NCBI RefSeq assembly: GCF_014201885.1
Contig: NZ_JACHFN010000005.1
Location: 1 to 64,000 of the forward strand
Reading direction: 5' to 3'
DNA length: 64,000 nucleotides
DNA from: Deinococcus budaensis
GTDB taxonomy: Bacteria; Deinococcota; Deinococci; Deinococcales; Deinococcaceae
The position numbers and the translations under genes are program-made. Shown here piece after piece: positions 18,191-29,529 of this stretch. Each line of letters begins with the position of its first letter. Within the stretch, counting starts at the first letter, position 1. The notes under the pieces were generated by a model. The model did not search any database. It saw only the letters and a program-made list of their open reading frames with translations, and was not told the DNA's origin.

Positions 18191-18535
18191 TTTTCTCGTC
18201 AGTCGTAAGGTCTTGAAGCGCCGGACCAGCGTGCTGGCCGACGCCGCCTGGTGGTGCTCACGCCATACCGCCACATGTTCGGCCAACGTCAGGTCCGGGT
18301 GTTGCTGGACCTGAGCACGCAAGGCTTCGTGTTCTCCGGGTGGAATGACGGTCACTGACCGCCCAGGACGCGGCCGGGGGTGTAACCCCCGGCCCTCCCG
18401 CCAGAGCCGCACGTACCGCTCCACGCTCGCCACGCTCACCGTGAAGTGCTGGGCAGCCTGCTGCTGGCTCATCCCCTGCTGCACCGCACGCACAATCCGC
18501 TCCCGCAAGTCCAGGCTGTACGCTCGCCCTCGCAT
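18170..18535 (-). CDS. IS630 transposase, N-terminal frame (helix-turn-helix)
   Basis: 121 residues: YSLDLRERIVRAVQQGMSQQ starts the helix-turn-helix that binds the IS ends, followed by a second HTH (PPGEHEALRAQVQQHPDLT). It ends shortly after a run of seven A residues (T run 18188-18194 on the plus strand). The catalytic part continues in the +1 frame. One extra A in the run would fuse the frames as LTRKKKTLAAAEQDEA. Confidence 0.8.
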   Translation of the reverse strand: MRGRAYSLDLRERIVRAVQQGMSQQQAAQHFTVSVASVERYVRLWREGRGLHPRPRPGRSVTVIPPGEHEALRAQVQQHPDLTLAEHVAVWREHHQAASASTLVRRFKTLRLTRKKDAGRR

Positions 18536-18573
18536 CCCTCACCTTACTCCCTCACCTAATCCGGCTACCGCTG

Positions 18574-19881
18574 TCAGGGTTGCCCGGTGACGATGCCCTT
18601 CAGCGCCTCCTGCAGCCCCCCGAGCAGCGCCGTCGGGACGTCCCGCACCAGGACGGTGCGCATCAGCCCCTTGCCTGAGCCGTAGGGCTGGAACTCACGG
18701 AACTGCAGGAGCACCCGCGCCTGATCAATCACGATCACCCGGCAGGGCGCGGGCCGGACGTTCACCGGCGCGACCCGCGCCCCCCGCACGTACTTGCTCC
18801 TGAGCTTCCGGTACGCCTGTGACAGCCGTTGTCCTCCTCCCCGGCCCGAGGCGGAGCCGAGGCCCTCGAGGAAGCCCGCGTCGACACCGATCATGGTCTT
18901 CAGCGCTGGCGTGTCATGGAGGGCTTGATCGAGCCAGCCCGGCAGGTCGTCGGTGAACTCGAGGTCCCCGACTGCGGGCATGACCTGGACCGTCGACCGC
19001 GCCGCCAGGATGGCCTCGCGCAGGACTACCCGGGCCTCCGCGGCCTCGATGACCTCGGTGCCCTGTGCCGCCGCGCGGGCCACCTCGTCGAGCAGGGCGT
19101 TGACTTCCAAGGATGGGTGCTGACGCGGTTCCTCCACGACGGGCACGACGGGGTGCCCCTCGAGTTCCCAGGCCCGGAGGGCGGCGGAGCGCTCCACGTC
19201 CTCCACGCCGCCCTGCAGCAGCCGGTACGTCCACTCGCCCTCGGGATGTCGGGTGACCTCGAGCGTGGCGAGGCGGTAGCTGAGCCTGGGGCGGCTGGGC
19301 AGGACGTGCTGCAGCTCGAACTTCAGCACGTTCTCACCCAGCGGGTGGGTTGCCAGGGGCCCGGGTTCCCTGTTCACGAGCCGGTGGAGCGCCCTGAACT
19401 GGTCCGGGAGCGCGCCGCTGCCCAGGGTCTCCTTGGGCCGGATCACCGTGCCCCCGGCGTCCGTGACGTCGCGCTCCGAGAACAGCCCCGCCTCGTCCGG
19501 CCAGGAGACGCTCTCCGCCAGTGGGTCCAGCCATACGCTGATTCCCTCAAAGCGCCGCTCGTCCTTGACGAGAGCGACTTCGAGGAGGCGGCGGCCGACC
19601 ACCTCGGTGACGTGCAGGGTGCGCGTGGAGCCGTAGTTCAGCGCCCCCCGCTCGAGCAGGTCCTGCACGGTGCGCCGCACGATCGCCGGGTCGTGCAGGC
19701 CGAGGAGGCGCGTCATGTCGTCGGTGCCCGTCACCCCATCCCTCACCAGCCGCAACACTGTCTCCTCGAGCAGGCGCACCCGGCGATCGCACCAGACGAG
19801 CAGCGTCGCCCGCCAGGTGTAGACGGGCAGGCCGACCTTGTAGGTCGCGTACACCTGGGCGGCCTGATCGGTGGCCGTCAC
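18574..19881 (-). CDS. wHTH plus phospholipase-D-like protein, partner of the kinase-helicase
   Basis: 435 residues, not a family I can name. Residues about 30-110 look like a winged helix (ETVLRLVRDGVTGTDDMTRL, LLERGALNYG). Residues about 285-420 resemble a PLD-like fold: REAILAARSTVQVMPAVGDL, then CRVIVIDQARVLLQF in the place of the HxK-x4-D strand, without a canonical HKD motif. The start overlaps the kinase-helicase stop by four bases, so the two are translated together. The stop codon lies inside the IS630 right repeat, so the original C-terminus may have been longer. A DNA or phospholipid target is inference. Confidence 0.6.
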   Translation of the reverse strand: MTATDQAAQVYATYKVGLPVYTWRATLLVWCDRRVRLLEETVLRLVRDGVTGTDDMTRLLGLHDPAIVRRTVQDLLERGALNYGSTRTLHVTEVVGRRLLEVALVKDERRFEGISVWLDPLAESVSWPDEAGLFSERDVTDAGGTVIRPKETLGSGALPDQFRALHRLVNREPGPLATHPLGENVLKFELQHVLPSRPRLSYRLATLEVTRHPEGEWTYRLLQGGVEDVERSAALRAWELEGHPVVPVVEEPRQHPSLEVNALLDEVARAAAQGTEVIEAAEARVVLREAILAARSTVQVMPAVGDLEFTDDLPGWLDQALHDTPALKTMIGVDAGFLEGLGSASGRGGGQRLSQAYRKLRSKYVRGARVAPVNVRPAPCRVIVIDQARVLLQFREFQPYGSGKGLMRTVLVRDVPTALLGGLQEALKGIVTGQP

Positions 19882-22800
19882 GACGCTCCCCCCGGGGGCA
19901 CGTGGTTGGAGGCCGGCACGGCCTGGAGCGCGCGGGCGAGCTCGGGGTCACGTAGGGCGCGTGCCTTCTGCCCTACGATCAGCAGCAGCCGGCGCGCCCG
20001 GCTGAACGCCACGTTGAGGCGGTGGGGGTCCCCGACGAACTCGTTGCGGTAGCCCTCGGTCGAGACGACCGAGAAGAACACCACGTCGGCCTGCTTGCCC
20101 TGGAAGGCGTCGACCGTGTCGATCTGGATATCCAAGTGCTGCCAGTGCTCCTTTGCCTTGGGGGTGATGTGCTGATCCAGCAGCTCCTTCTGCAGCACGT
20201 AGGGGGTGATGACCGCGACCTTGAAGGGCCACGTGAAGCGCGGATCGGCGTGATGTTCCTGGGCCTGCTTCTCGAAGAGGTCCAGCAATTGGCGGATCGT
20301 CCTCGCCTCGCGGAAGTTCTTCGCGCTGGTGCTGGGTGGCTGGCGCTGCTCCTGCCCGTCCACGTCGATCCAGAAGGTCCGGTTCGGCTTGTCGAAGGCT
20401 GGGAACGGCAGGGCCACGCCCGCCTCCGGGACGTCGGAGAGCAGTGTGACGCCGTCCGGCTCGTAGTACAGCGACGAGACGAGGCGGGCGATCGAGGAGT
20501 GCATGCGGAACTGCAGGTCGAGCCGGGCCCGGTTGTTGGTCGGGAGGGCGTCGAACAGCTCCTCGAACAGCGAGCGCCGCACCTCCTCCTCGGTGTAGCC
20601 CTTGTCGAGCAGGTCGCCGAGGTCCTCGCGGTGCACGTGCGGCGGCAACTGCCTCTGGTCGCCCACCAGGACGAAGCGGCGGCCACGCACGAGCGCGACG
20701 AGCAACTCGCTGTGGTGGGCCCGGGCCGCCTCATCGACGATCACCCAGTCGAAGTTCAGATCCTGCAGGTGCGGGTAGCGGCGGTACAGGGCAGGGAGCC
20801 GCAGGCAGGTGACCCCGAACACCTGCACGTTGAGCAGGAAGTCCTGGCGCACGTCGTTGGCCTTGTCGAGCTGGTCCTGCCAGTGCGCCAGGGTCGCCCG
20901 CACCCCGGCCTCCTGCTCAGCGGCCATGGGGGTCAGCAGCCCCAGCTCTCCGCGGGTCGCCTCCCGGCTGTTGTCGCGCGTGACCCTCACCCACGAGCGG
21001 AAGGTCTCGTCGAAGCCGAGCGGGTTGCGCCGCCCGCGGAACTCGCTGACCTCGCGCAGCAGCCGCAGCGGCTTGCCCAGGTCCCCGGCGATCTCCTGGG
21101 TCTTCTCGAGGGCGTTGTCGACCGCGTCGTTGTTCTGCGAGGTTAGGAGGATGCGGGCGTCCGGCTGGGCCTCGAGGATCTGCAGGACGACCTCGGTGAT
21201 CGTCGTGGTCTTCCCGGTGCCTGGTGGGCCCTGCACGGCGTAGAAGTCGCGCGCGGACAGGGCGTGCGCCACCAGGCGGCCCACCTGCTGTGGGGGCCTG
21301 AGCCCGGGCTGCAGCAGGGGGGGAGGCAGGGCGTCCCGCACGCGGTTGTTGCGCGGCTTGAGCAGAAGCTCGGGCAGGCGGGGGTTGGTCGTTGCCCCCT
21401 CGACGAAGGCCTCGAGGGCGTCCTGCTGGCGCCGGAGGGCGCGCTCGGCGGCGACGTTCCGGCAGAGCAGCACGAGGTGGTCCTGGGGAAGTTGGACTGC
21501 CCTGGAAAACTGGACGGTGACCTCGTGCTGCTCCGCGCTGATGCCGACGACCTGGCCGATGACGTTGTCCTCGTAGAGGGCCGAGGGCTCCTCCTCGAGG
21601 GTCTCGACGAACGTCGCGAGCGTCGCCTCTGTGTCCTCCCCCAGTGGGACGCACCCGGCCACGGGCGGCTGGCCGCTCGCGGCGTGGATGCGCAGGGTGG
21701 CGCGGTCCCCTGGGGCGACCACGAACATCCCGCCTGCGGGCTTGATGGCGCCGCCGCCGCTGCGGCTGCCCTTGTCCCACTGGCACTCCATCCAGAGGTC
21801 CTTGAGGCGGCCCTCCTTCAGCTCCAGCATGTCTGCGGCGAGCTGCAGGTGGGCGATGCGGTTCTGGCGGTCGGTCTCGCGCTCAAGTTCGACGAGCATG
21901 CGGTCGAAGACGGCGTTGCGCAGCTCGTAGGCGTCGCCCGAGGCGCTGAAGCGCACGCGGAAGGGCATCGGGAAGGCCCGCTCGCGGTCGTCGAGGAGCT
22001 TCCCGCCATGCAGGCGTCCGGCGCGCTCCACGACCAGGCGGTCGCCGTCCTCGCGGGTGCGCAGCCAGACCTCCCGGCCGTACAGCCAGACCGTGAGCGC
22101 GCGGTCGCCGTCGACCTGCTCGCCGCGGGCCCGCAGCCCGTCGTTGAGCTTCTCGAGGAACTCGGGCACGCCGAAGGTGCGCTCGATGTACTTCCGGCTC
22201 TCGCCCTCCAGCCGGACCTGGGTCTCGGGCCGCTCGAGCACCTCGTCGAGCAGCGACTTGAGCGCCTGCTCGACCTCCGAGACGTGGGGGCGTTCCTCGG
22301 GACGCCGGGAGAGCAGCCGGTCCCACACGGCGAGGAACTGCGCGTAGCCGGCCTCGGTCGGCCCCTGCTGGCGCAGCGGCTCAAGGAAGCTGTCGAGGTC
22401 ACGGCGGGAGAAGTCCCTGTCGGGAAGCTGGTACGTGAGCAGGGCTGCGGCGACAAGCCCGAAGGCGTACAGGTCCGTGGCCTCGGTGAGCATCTCGAAG
22501 TCGCGCTGTTCGGGGGCCGCGTAGGGCAGGCTGAAGTGATCGTCGAGGGTGCGCAGCCCCTCGCCGTACTGGGTGATGAGCCGCGCGACGCCGAAGTCGG
22601 CGAGCTTGAGCACGGCATTGCGCTCGTCGTACAGGACGTTGCGGAGCTTGACGTCGCGGTGGAGCACGCGGCGCTGGTGAACGCTTGTGAGGGCATCGAG
22701 GATGCGCAGCAGTTGTACCACCCGCCAGGACAGGGGCTTGCGCCGGGAGAGGTCACGCCCGGCCTCCTGAACGTGGTTCTCGAGCGTCAGGCCGCCCTCG

Positions 22801-23099
22801 ACGAGTTCCAGGATGATCCCGGCCTGGCCCCGCTCGGTGTCGTGGTAGGAGCCCAGCAGGGCCACGACGGCCGGGTGGGTGAAGCCATCGAGGGCGGTCA
22901 GCTCCTTCTGGAACATCGACCAGGTGATCGAGGGGTCGGGCCCGTCGAGGGCCAGCACCTTGACGGCGACCGGGGCGTCGCCCTCCTGGAGGTCGAGCGC
23001 CTTGAAGACCTGGGCGTACCGCTGCTGGCCGTCACCAAGCTCGCTGACCTTGCGGTAGCGGCCGCCCAGGTAGGTGGGTGTGGAAGGGCTTGTCGTCAT
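19878..23099 (-). CDS. Ser/Thr protein kinase fused to SF1 (UPF1/DNA2-like) helicase
   Basis: 1073 residues. The N-terminal kinase (about 10-290) has Lys47 in VAVKVL, HRDVKLRN (147-154), DFG (168-170) and an APE block in PYAAPEQRD; the glycine loop (LGDGQQRYAQVFK) is atypical. A middle region of about 300 residues is not recognised. The helicase (about 600-1065) has GPPGTGKTTT (Walker A), DWVIVDEAARAHHSEL (motif II), VGDQRQLPP (III), DAFQGKQADVV (V) and RLNVAFSRARR (VI). Both activities look intact. This fusion with an overlapping PLD-like gene resembles defence modules, where a kinase senses or signals and a helicase acts on nucleic acid. I know of no named system with this layout. Confidence 0.85.
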   Translation of the reverse strand: MTTSPSTPTYLGGRYRKVSELGDGQQRYAQVFKALDLQEGDAPVAVKVLALDGPDPSITWSMFQKELTALDGFTHPAVVALLGSYHDTERGQAGIILELVEGGLTLENHVQEAGRDLSRRKPLSWRVVQLLRILDALTSVHQRRVLHRDVKLRNVLYDERNAVLKLADFGVARLITQYGEGLRTLDDHFSLPYAAPEQRDFEMLTEATDLYAFGLVAAALLTYQLPDRDFSRRDLDSFLEPLRQQGPTEAGYAQFLAVWDRLLSRRPEERPHVSEVEQALKSLLDEVLERPETQVRLEGESRKYIERTFGVPEFLEKLNDGLRARGEQVDGDRALTVWLYGREVWLRTREDGDRLVVERAGRLHGGKLLDDRERAFPMPFRVRFSASGDAYELRNAVFDRMLVELERETDRQNRIAHLQLAADMLELKEGRLKDLWMECQWDKGSRSGGGAIKPAGGMFVVAPGDRATLRIHAASGQPPVAGCVPLGEDTEATLATFVETLEEEPSALYEDNVIGQVVGISAEQHEVTVQFSRAVQLPQDHLVLLCRNVAAERALRRQQDALEAFVEGATTNPRLPELLLKPRNNRVRDALPPPLLQPGLRPPQQVGRLVAHALSARDFYAVQGPPGTGKTTTITEVVLQILEAQPDARILLTSQNNDAVDNALEKTQEIAGDLGKPLRLLREVSEFRGRRNPLGFDETFRSWVRVTRDNSREATRGELGLLTPMAAEQEAGVRATLAHWQDQLDKANDVRQDFLLNVQVFGVTCLRLPALYRRYPHLQDLNFDWVIVDEAARAHHSELLVALVRGRRFVLVGDQRQLPPHVHREDLGDLLDKGYTEEEVRRSLFEELFDALPTNNRARLDLQFRMHSSIARLVSSLYYEPDGVTLLSDVPEAGVALPFPAFDKPNRTFWIDVDGQEQRQPPSTSAKNFREARTIRQLLDLFEKQAQEHHADPRFTWPFKVAVITPYVLQKELLDQHITPKAKEHWQHLDIQIDTVDAFQGKQADVVFFSVVSTEGYRNEFVGDPHRLNVAFSRARRLLLIVGQKARALRDPELARALQAVPASNHVPPGGAS

Positions 23100-23220
23100 G
23101 CCTGAACTCCTGCAGAGCTGTTCACGTGGTGGGTGGGCGCGGGTGCCGGAGCCTCCGGGGCGGGAGGAGGTGCGGGACTTGCGCGGACGCTTCGGGCGGG
23201 CGGCCTGGGTCGGCCGCCGC

Positions 23221-23376
23221 TCAAGCCCGATCCTCCCGCTGCTTCCTGAAGCCCTCGTACACCAGGTCCAGCGGGATGCTGGCGAAGCCCTCCTGGACGT
23301 CCTTGCGCCCCAGCACCAGCCCTGGCATCGCCGTGTGCCCCGCTGGAAATCCGATCACGGTGCCCAGCACCTTCAC
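23221..23376 (-). CDS. Small hypothetical protein coupled to a restriction-enzyme remnant
   Basis: 51 residues from a GTG that overlaps the preceding stop by four bases (GTGA). The peptide runs MKVLGTVIGFPAGHTAMPG to LVYEGFRKQREDRA. I do not recognise the family. The overlap suggests it was the next gene in the operon of the helicase/nuclease whose tail precedes it. Confidence 0.35.
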   Translation of the reverse strand: MKVLGTVIGFPAGHTAMPGLVLGRKDVQEGFASIPLDLVYEGFRKQREDRA

Positions 23377-23633
23377 AGCCCCATCAGCTGCTCCAGCCGG
23401 TGGGCGTTCGCCCGGGTCAGCAGGATGTCCAACGCCCGTCCCCCGCTGGCCCGGGTCCACAGCGCTCCGATGTCGGCCTTCTCGCGGGTGTCGGCCGTGT
23501 CCAGCAGGTGGTCGCCCTTGTACTCGATCGCCACCCGGCCGTCTTCCAGCAGCGCCACGAAGTCCGTCCTGGAACGCAGCCAGCGGGTGTGGTTGATCAC
23601 GGCTTGCTTGCCGATCCAGTCCAGTGTGGGCAT
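23373..23633 (-). pseudogene. C-terminal fragment of a Type III restriction Res-like subunit
   Basis: 86 residues with the nuclease-domain tail DFVALLEDGRVAIEYKGDHL, then EKADIGALWTRASGGRALDI. The Asp and the ExK-like pair match the PD-(D/E)XK end of Res-type DEAD-box restriction subunits. The helicase part is absent. Upstream DNA (23634-23691) continues in a shifted frame and then meets an AAA+ fragment. Confidence 0.6.
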
Positions 23634-23687
23634 CGGCTCGCAGCATAGCGGGCCGCCCCTGCCAGGCCTGACGCATCTGCGCTTCGC

Positions 23688-24155
23688 TCACGCTCTGATG
23701 CCCGGCATCTCCTGTCCTGTTCCCACGTCCTCGCCCGTCAGCACGCTCAGCTCCCCGTCCTGCGGGTCATGCACCGCCAGCCGGTCCGCCTGCCGGGCCA
23801 GCGCGGCTTCGAAGACATTCCGCACCAGTCTCGCGTTGCCCCGCGCCGCCTCTCCGGTCGTGCACAGGTCCTGTATCCGCGCCTGGACCGCCTCCTTTGC
23901 TCCTGGTATCAGCGTCCAGCCGTAGCTTTTGCACATGCTCGAGAAGATCTGCATCAGCATTTGCGGTGCGTAGTCCGGGAACACGACGGTCCGTCCGATG
24001 CGTGAGCGCAGGCCGGGGTTGCTGTCCAGCAGGTCTCCCATCGGCGCCAGAGACCCGGCCAGGATCACCACCACAGTCTCCCGCCGGTCCTCCATCGCCT
24101 TGACCATCGCCGTGATCGCCTCGGGAGGATCCATGGGTGGCTGCGCCCTGCACAT
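23688..24155 (-). pseudogene. CbbX/SpoVK-like AAA+ ATPase, C-terminal fragment
   Basis: The frame reads EAITAMVKAMEDRRETVVVI, LAGSLAPMGDLLDSNPGLRS, RIGRTVVFPDY and GNARLVRNVFEAALARQADR. These are the sensor 1, arginine-finger and lid regions of CbbX/SpoVK-type AAA+ proteins. Walker A and Walker B are missing. The first ATG overlaps the stop of the PIN-type gene (TAATG), a chance product of the deletion join. The piece is truncated and probably non-functional. Confidence 0.65.
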
Positions 24156-25070
24156 TAGGCCGACACATCATCCAGCGGCCGTCCCCCAGACGCTGCCCAG
24201 GTTTCTCCCCACCACCGCTCGAAAACGTCCAGCGCGAGCTTTAACTGAAGGGGCATCAGGTCCATGGCCTCTTGCAGGGCTCGTCGCAGGGCGGGCCGGA
24301 GGTCGAAGAGGTTCCGGTTCTCCCGCGTCCAGTCCAGCACCTGACGGAACCAACGTTCACGGGTCAGGTCGAGCGGTGACTCCACGAAGGCGTACCTTAC
24401 GAGCAGCGCGACGTTCGTGGCCACAGCATTCAATGGGAGTGATTCGTAGGTCAGGCTGCGGACGACGCCCGCCGTCGCCCACCCGAAGGTGAGGTGCTCA
24501 CGGGTGAACAGCGCGGGCAACATCTCCTTCGTGACGCCGGGCAGGACCGTCTGCTGGATCGCCGCGAAATTCAAGACGGCTTCCGTGTGCTGCGCAGGGG
24601 TCCACAGCCCCTGCCGCTGCAACTGGTCCATCAGCAGCACAGAAGTCGTTCCCAGGATGGGGGGCCCGAACAGGCCAATGCTCGCCAGCCGCACCAGGTT
24701 CAGGTCATCGCAAAGGACCGGTACCTTCCGCTGCTGCGCCGCCAGGAAGGTGGACACGGTGGGCAAAAGGTCCTCCCACCCGTCGTGACGGTCGTAGAAG
24801 TCCATGATGCCCATCACCGGGATGATCTTCGCCCGCGTCCTGACCGTCTGAGCCAGCGACTCCAGGCGCTTGAGGCGAGCTTGCGCCACCTCCTGCGGTT
24901 CCTCCTCATGCACCAGTCGCCCACCGCTGTAGTACAGGCTGATGCGGGGCGCTCTCGCCACCTCGACGCGCGCGTCCCTGACCGCACGGTTCAAGTCGTC
25001 CAGCGTCTGCCGCGTCACCAGGAGCGTGCGCTTCTCCAGCAAGCGCCGCAGGCAGCGGGCGTGGGTGAGG
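24155..25070 (-). pseudogene. PIN-domain protein, C-terminal part
   Basis: About 300 recognisable residues. The PIN core reads KVPVLCDDLNLVRLASIGLF, then GTTSVLLMDQLQRQGLWT, with the acidic pair and the Gly-Thr of PIN nucleases. Helical sequence follows up to a stop at 24155. The upstream frame (above about 25070) loses similarity and has no credible start, so the protein lacks its N-terminus. Large PIN proteins of this sort occur near defence genes; its RNase activity here is doubtful. Confidence 0.5.
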
Positions 25071-25246
25071 ACCGCCAGGGGGTCCCTACACGATCCAGCA
25101 CATTGTGTACGCGAGCGCCCCTGCCTTCCAGGGCGGAACGTGCTCGGGCACAAGCTGGCGGACCAACGGCGTCACCCCAACCCGTTCCGACCCCCACCGC
25201 CCGTCAAGAGCCGTTCAAGTTTGGAAGCTCAACTGCGCGAGCGTTG

Positions 25247-26374
25247 TCACGGTTTCTCCAACAGCGCCAGTACCACCAACACAGCTCCGCTCAGAATGAG
25301 CGACACGAACACTGGAGTGGTCAGGGTGAGGAGCCCGGCCACGACCAACACCGCGCAGGCGATGAGATGCCCCCAGTGGACCCGGTGGTCGAGCAGCCAC
25401 AGGTAGAGCGCCAACTCCAGCCGGACCAGCAGCGGCCCGCCAAACAGCAGCAGGGTCAGCGCCAGGGAGGGAGGACTGAAGGGATGGGTGATGATCCGCT
25501 CGTTGGCAACCGCCAGCGCGATCAGGCCCACCACGATCAGCACCTGCGTGTTGGTCGCCAGACGCCCCATCCGCAACGGGTCCAGGGTTCGTTCCAGGTG
25601 CTGCAACGTCAAGGCGTGCGTTCGCCCGAACAGCACGGCCCACAGCGCCACCGTCCCCGCCAGGGCGACCGTGCCCGTCACCACCGTCATCGGTGACATG
25701 GGGGCCGCTGCAATCGCCGTGCCCGTGGTCAGGACCGTTTCCCCCAGGGCGATCAGCAGGAAGAGCCGGTTGCGTTCCAGCATGTGCTCGGCGTCAAAAG
25801 GCAGCCGTTCGGTGTTCAGCCTTCGCCCCGGGATGGGATGCCCCAACCACCCGCCAATCAGGTCCAGGAGCGCGGCTGCGGCCCACCACCCCAAGCGGGC
25901 CTCCGAATTCACCAGGGCCCCGATCATCCACAGCGGAGCAATCGCCACCATCCAGACCGAGGTGCGCTGAAAGTGCTCCCGGAACAGGGCGGTCGGCGCC
26001 CTCCACATCATCCAGAAGCTACGCCCCAGTTGGCCCACCACCAGGGGCAGGGTGAACGCCCACACCCCTCCGCTGAACGCCGTTGGAATCGCGGCGTTCA
26101 TGAACAGCCCCAGCAACATGACGGCCAGCAGCAGGCCCCGCGCATCCGGCCCATTCACCCCCAGCATGGCGGCGTCCCAACTGGTAGTGGACCACGTGCG
26201 GTACACCGCCAGCAGCAGGATCAGGGTCTCAGCCGCTCCCCGCCAGGTGAGATGCTCCAGCAGGTGATGCGAAAGCTGGGAGACCGCGAAGACGAAGACC
26301 AGATCAAAGAACAGTTCGAGGGGTGTGACCTCGAACTTTTGAGCCTCTTGCAGGGGGGTGTGGGCCGGGGTCAC
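25247..26374 (-). CDS. ltrA: Low temperature requirement A (LtrA) membrane protein
   Basis: 375 residues with about ten membrane helices. The opening VTPLELFFDLVFVFAVSQLS is the LtrA signature, followed by WSTTSWDAAML. LtrA is needed for low-temperature growth in Listeria; its biochemical role is unknown. It starts 8 bp after the AraC-type regulator stop, so the two form a small operon. Confidence 0.9.
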   Translation of the reverse strand: MTPAHTPLQEAQKFEVTPLELFFDLVFVFAVSQLSHHLLEHLTWRGAAETLILLLAVYRTWSTTSWDAAMLGVNGPDARGLLLAVMLLGLFMNAAIPTAFSGGVWAFTLPLVVGQLGRSFWMMWRAPTALFREHFQRTSVWMVAIAPLWMIGALVNSEARLGWWAAAALLDLIGGWLGHPIPGRRLNTERLPFDAEHMLERNRLFLLIALGETVLTTGTAIAAAPMSPMTVVTGTVALAGTVALWAVLFGRTHALTLQHLERTLDPLRMGRLATNTQVLIVVGLIALAVANERIITHPFSPPSLALTLLLFGGPLLVRLELALYLWLLDHRVHWGHLIACAVLVVAGLLTLTTPVFVSLILSGAVLVVLALLEKP

Positions 26375-26382
26375 CCTGGCCC

Positions 26383-27354
26383 TCAGTTCAGCGCCGCTGG
26401 GGTCTGGCCCCGTTCCCTCAGCAGGGCAATGTCCCGGGCCGGGGCGTTCCCAAACATCCGTCCATATTCCCGGATGAACTGGGACGTGCTGACGTAGCCC
26501 ACCCGTCGGCTGGCGGTGGTGACGTCCATCTGCGCATTTAGCATCAGGCGCCGCGCCTCCCTGAGCCGCAGGCTCTTCTGAAACTGTAACGGGGTCTGAT
26601 TCGTGACCACTTTGAAGTGCGCGTGGAACGACGATGGGCTCATGTGGACCATCTCCGACAGGGCCTCCACGTTCATCGGCTCGTCGAAGTGCGCGCGAAC
26701 CCAGTCCACGGCCTTGGCAACCCGCTGAAGATGCGACTCCGCCTGCGCGAGTTGCGCCATGCGTCCCCCCACCGGGCTGCGCAGCAGGCGAATCAGGATT
26801 TCGTCCATGATCATGGGCGCGAGCAGTGCCATATCCCGCGCATCGCCCATGACGTTCAGCAGGCGCGTGGCAGCATTCACGATGTCGGAAGTGGCGTCAC
26901 CCAGGTACACTCCCCGGCTCTCCCGAACAGGCGGCAAGCCCTTCGGAAACACCTTGAAGGCCAATTCGGACAGCCGCCGCAAGTCGAGGTCCAGGATGAG
27001 CCCCAGGTACGGCGCCGCGTGACTCGCTTCCACCACCTCGGCCGCCACGGGCAGGTCCATCGAGCACAGCAACATCCGGTTCTGGTCGTACTCGAACATC
27101 TCTGTCCCCAGGTACACCCGCTTGGCGCCTTGCGCGACGATGCACACCGAAGGCCTGAAGACCCCGTGCACCACCTCCGTGTTGGGCCGTGCTGCCCGTA
27201 CACCGTGGACGGTCGGCAGGGGCAGGGTCACCCTGCCATCTCCTGGGACGTACCGCTCAATCATCCCGGCCAGGCTGTGCAGGTCCGCTTCTGTCGGACT
27301 GTTGGGGGGCCAGGGAAGGCTGGTGGATGGGCGGGCATTCCGGGTCAGGGTCAT
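26383..27354 (-). CDS. AraC-family regulator with N-terminal AraC_N domain
   Basis: 323 residues. The N-terminal cupin-like domain (about 45-195) includes [20 protein letters not shown], as in regulators of the AraC_N type often beside aldo/keto reductases. The C-terminus has two HTH motifs ([32 protein letters not shown]). It lies divergent from the aldo/keto reductase gene across a 260-bp region and probably controls it as well as ltrA. A broken paralogue sits at 32100-32349. Confidence 0.9.
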   Translation of the reverse strand: MTLTRNARPSTSLPWPPNSPTEADLHSLAGMIERYVPGDGRVTLPLPTVHGVRAARPNTEVVHGVFRPSVCIVAQGAKRVYLGTEMFEYDQNRMLLCSMDLPVAAEVVEASHAAPYLGLILDLDLRRLSELAFKVFPKGLPPVRESRGVYLGDATSDIVNAATRLLNVMGDARDMALLAPMIMDEILIRLLRSPVGGRMAQLAQAESHLQRVAKAVDWVRAHFDEPMNVEALSEMVHMSPSSFHAHFKVVTNQTPLQFQKSLRLREARRLMLNAQMDVTTASRRVGYVSTSQFIREYGRMFGNAPARDIALLRERGQTPAALN

Positions 27355-27494
27355 GGTGGTGTCCTTTCTGCCTCTTCGGCTGGTTGGGCACAGGTGTGGG
27401 GTTCTTTCACCGCAGTGTAGGGGCGCAGAGTTTCTGAAGGTTGCCTAAAACTCCGGAGTTGATCTTGCCAAAGCAGGCGGACTCGCCCCGGTGA

Positions 27495-29505
<2,011 letters not shown>

Positions 29506-29529
29506 GGGCGCGGCTCTCAAGGAGCAAAC

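Larger units (their letters stand above)
17583..18577 (-). mobile_element. IS630-family insertion sequence
   Basis: Imperfect 18-bp inverted repeats lie at 17583-17600 (CTGACAGCGGTCACCGGA) and 18560-18577. Between them are two transposase frames on the minus strand. No TA duplication is evident at the flanks, in line with a later deletion on one side. The right repeat supplies the stop codon of the neighbouring minus-strand gene. Confidence 0.8.

Noticed and set aside
21264..23105. 613-codon open frame on the plus strand
   Set aside because: It is antisense to the kinase-helicase gene. Its product is a Leu/Gly/Arg/Glu-rich string without motifs, as expected from the GC-rich complement.
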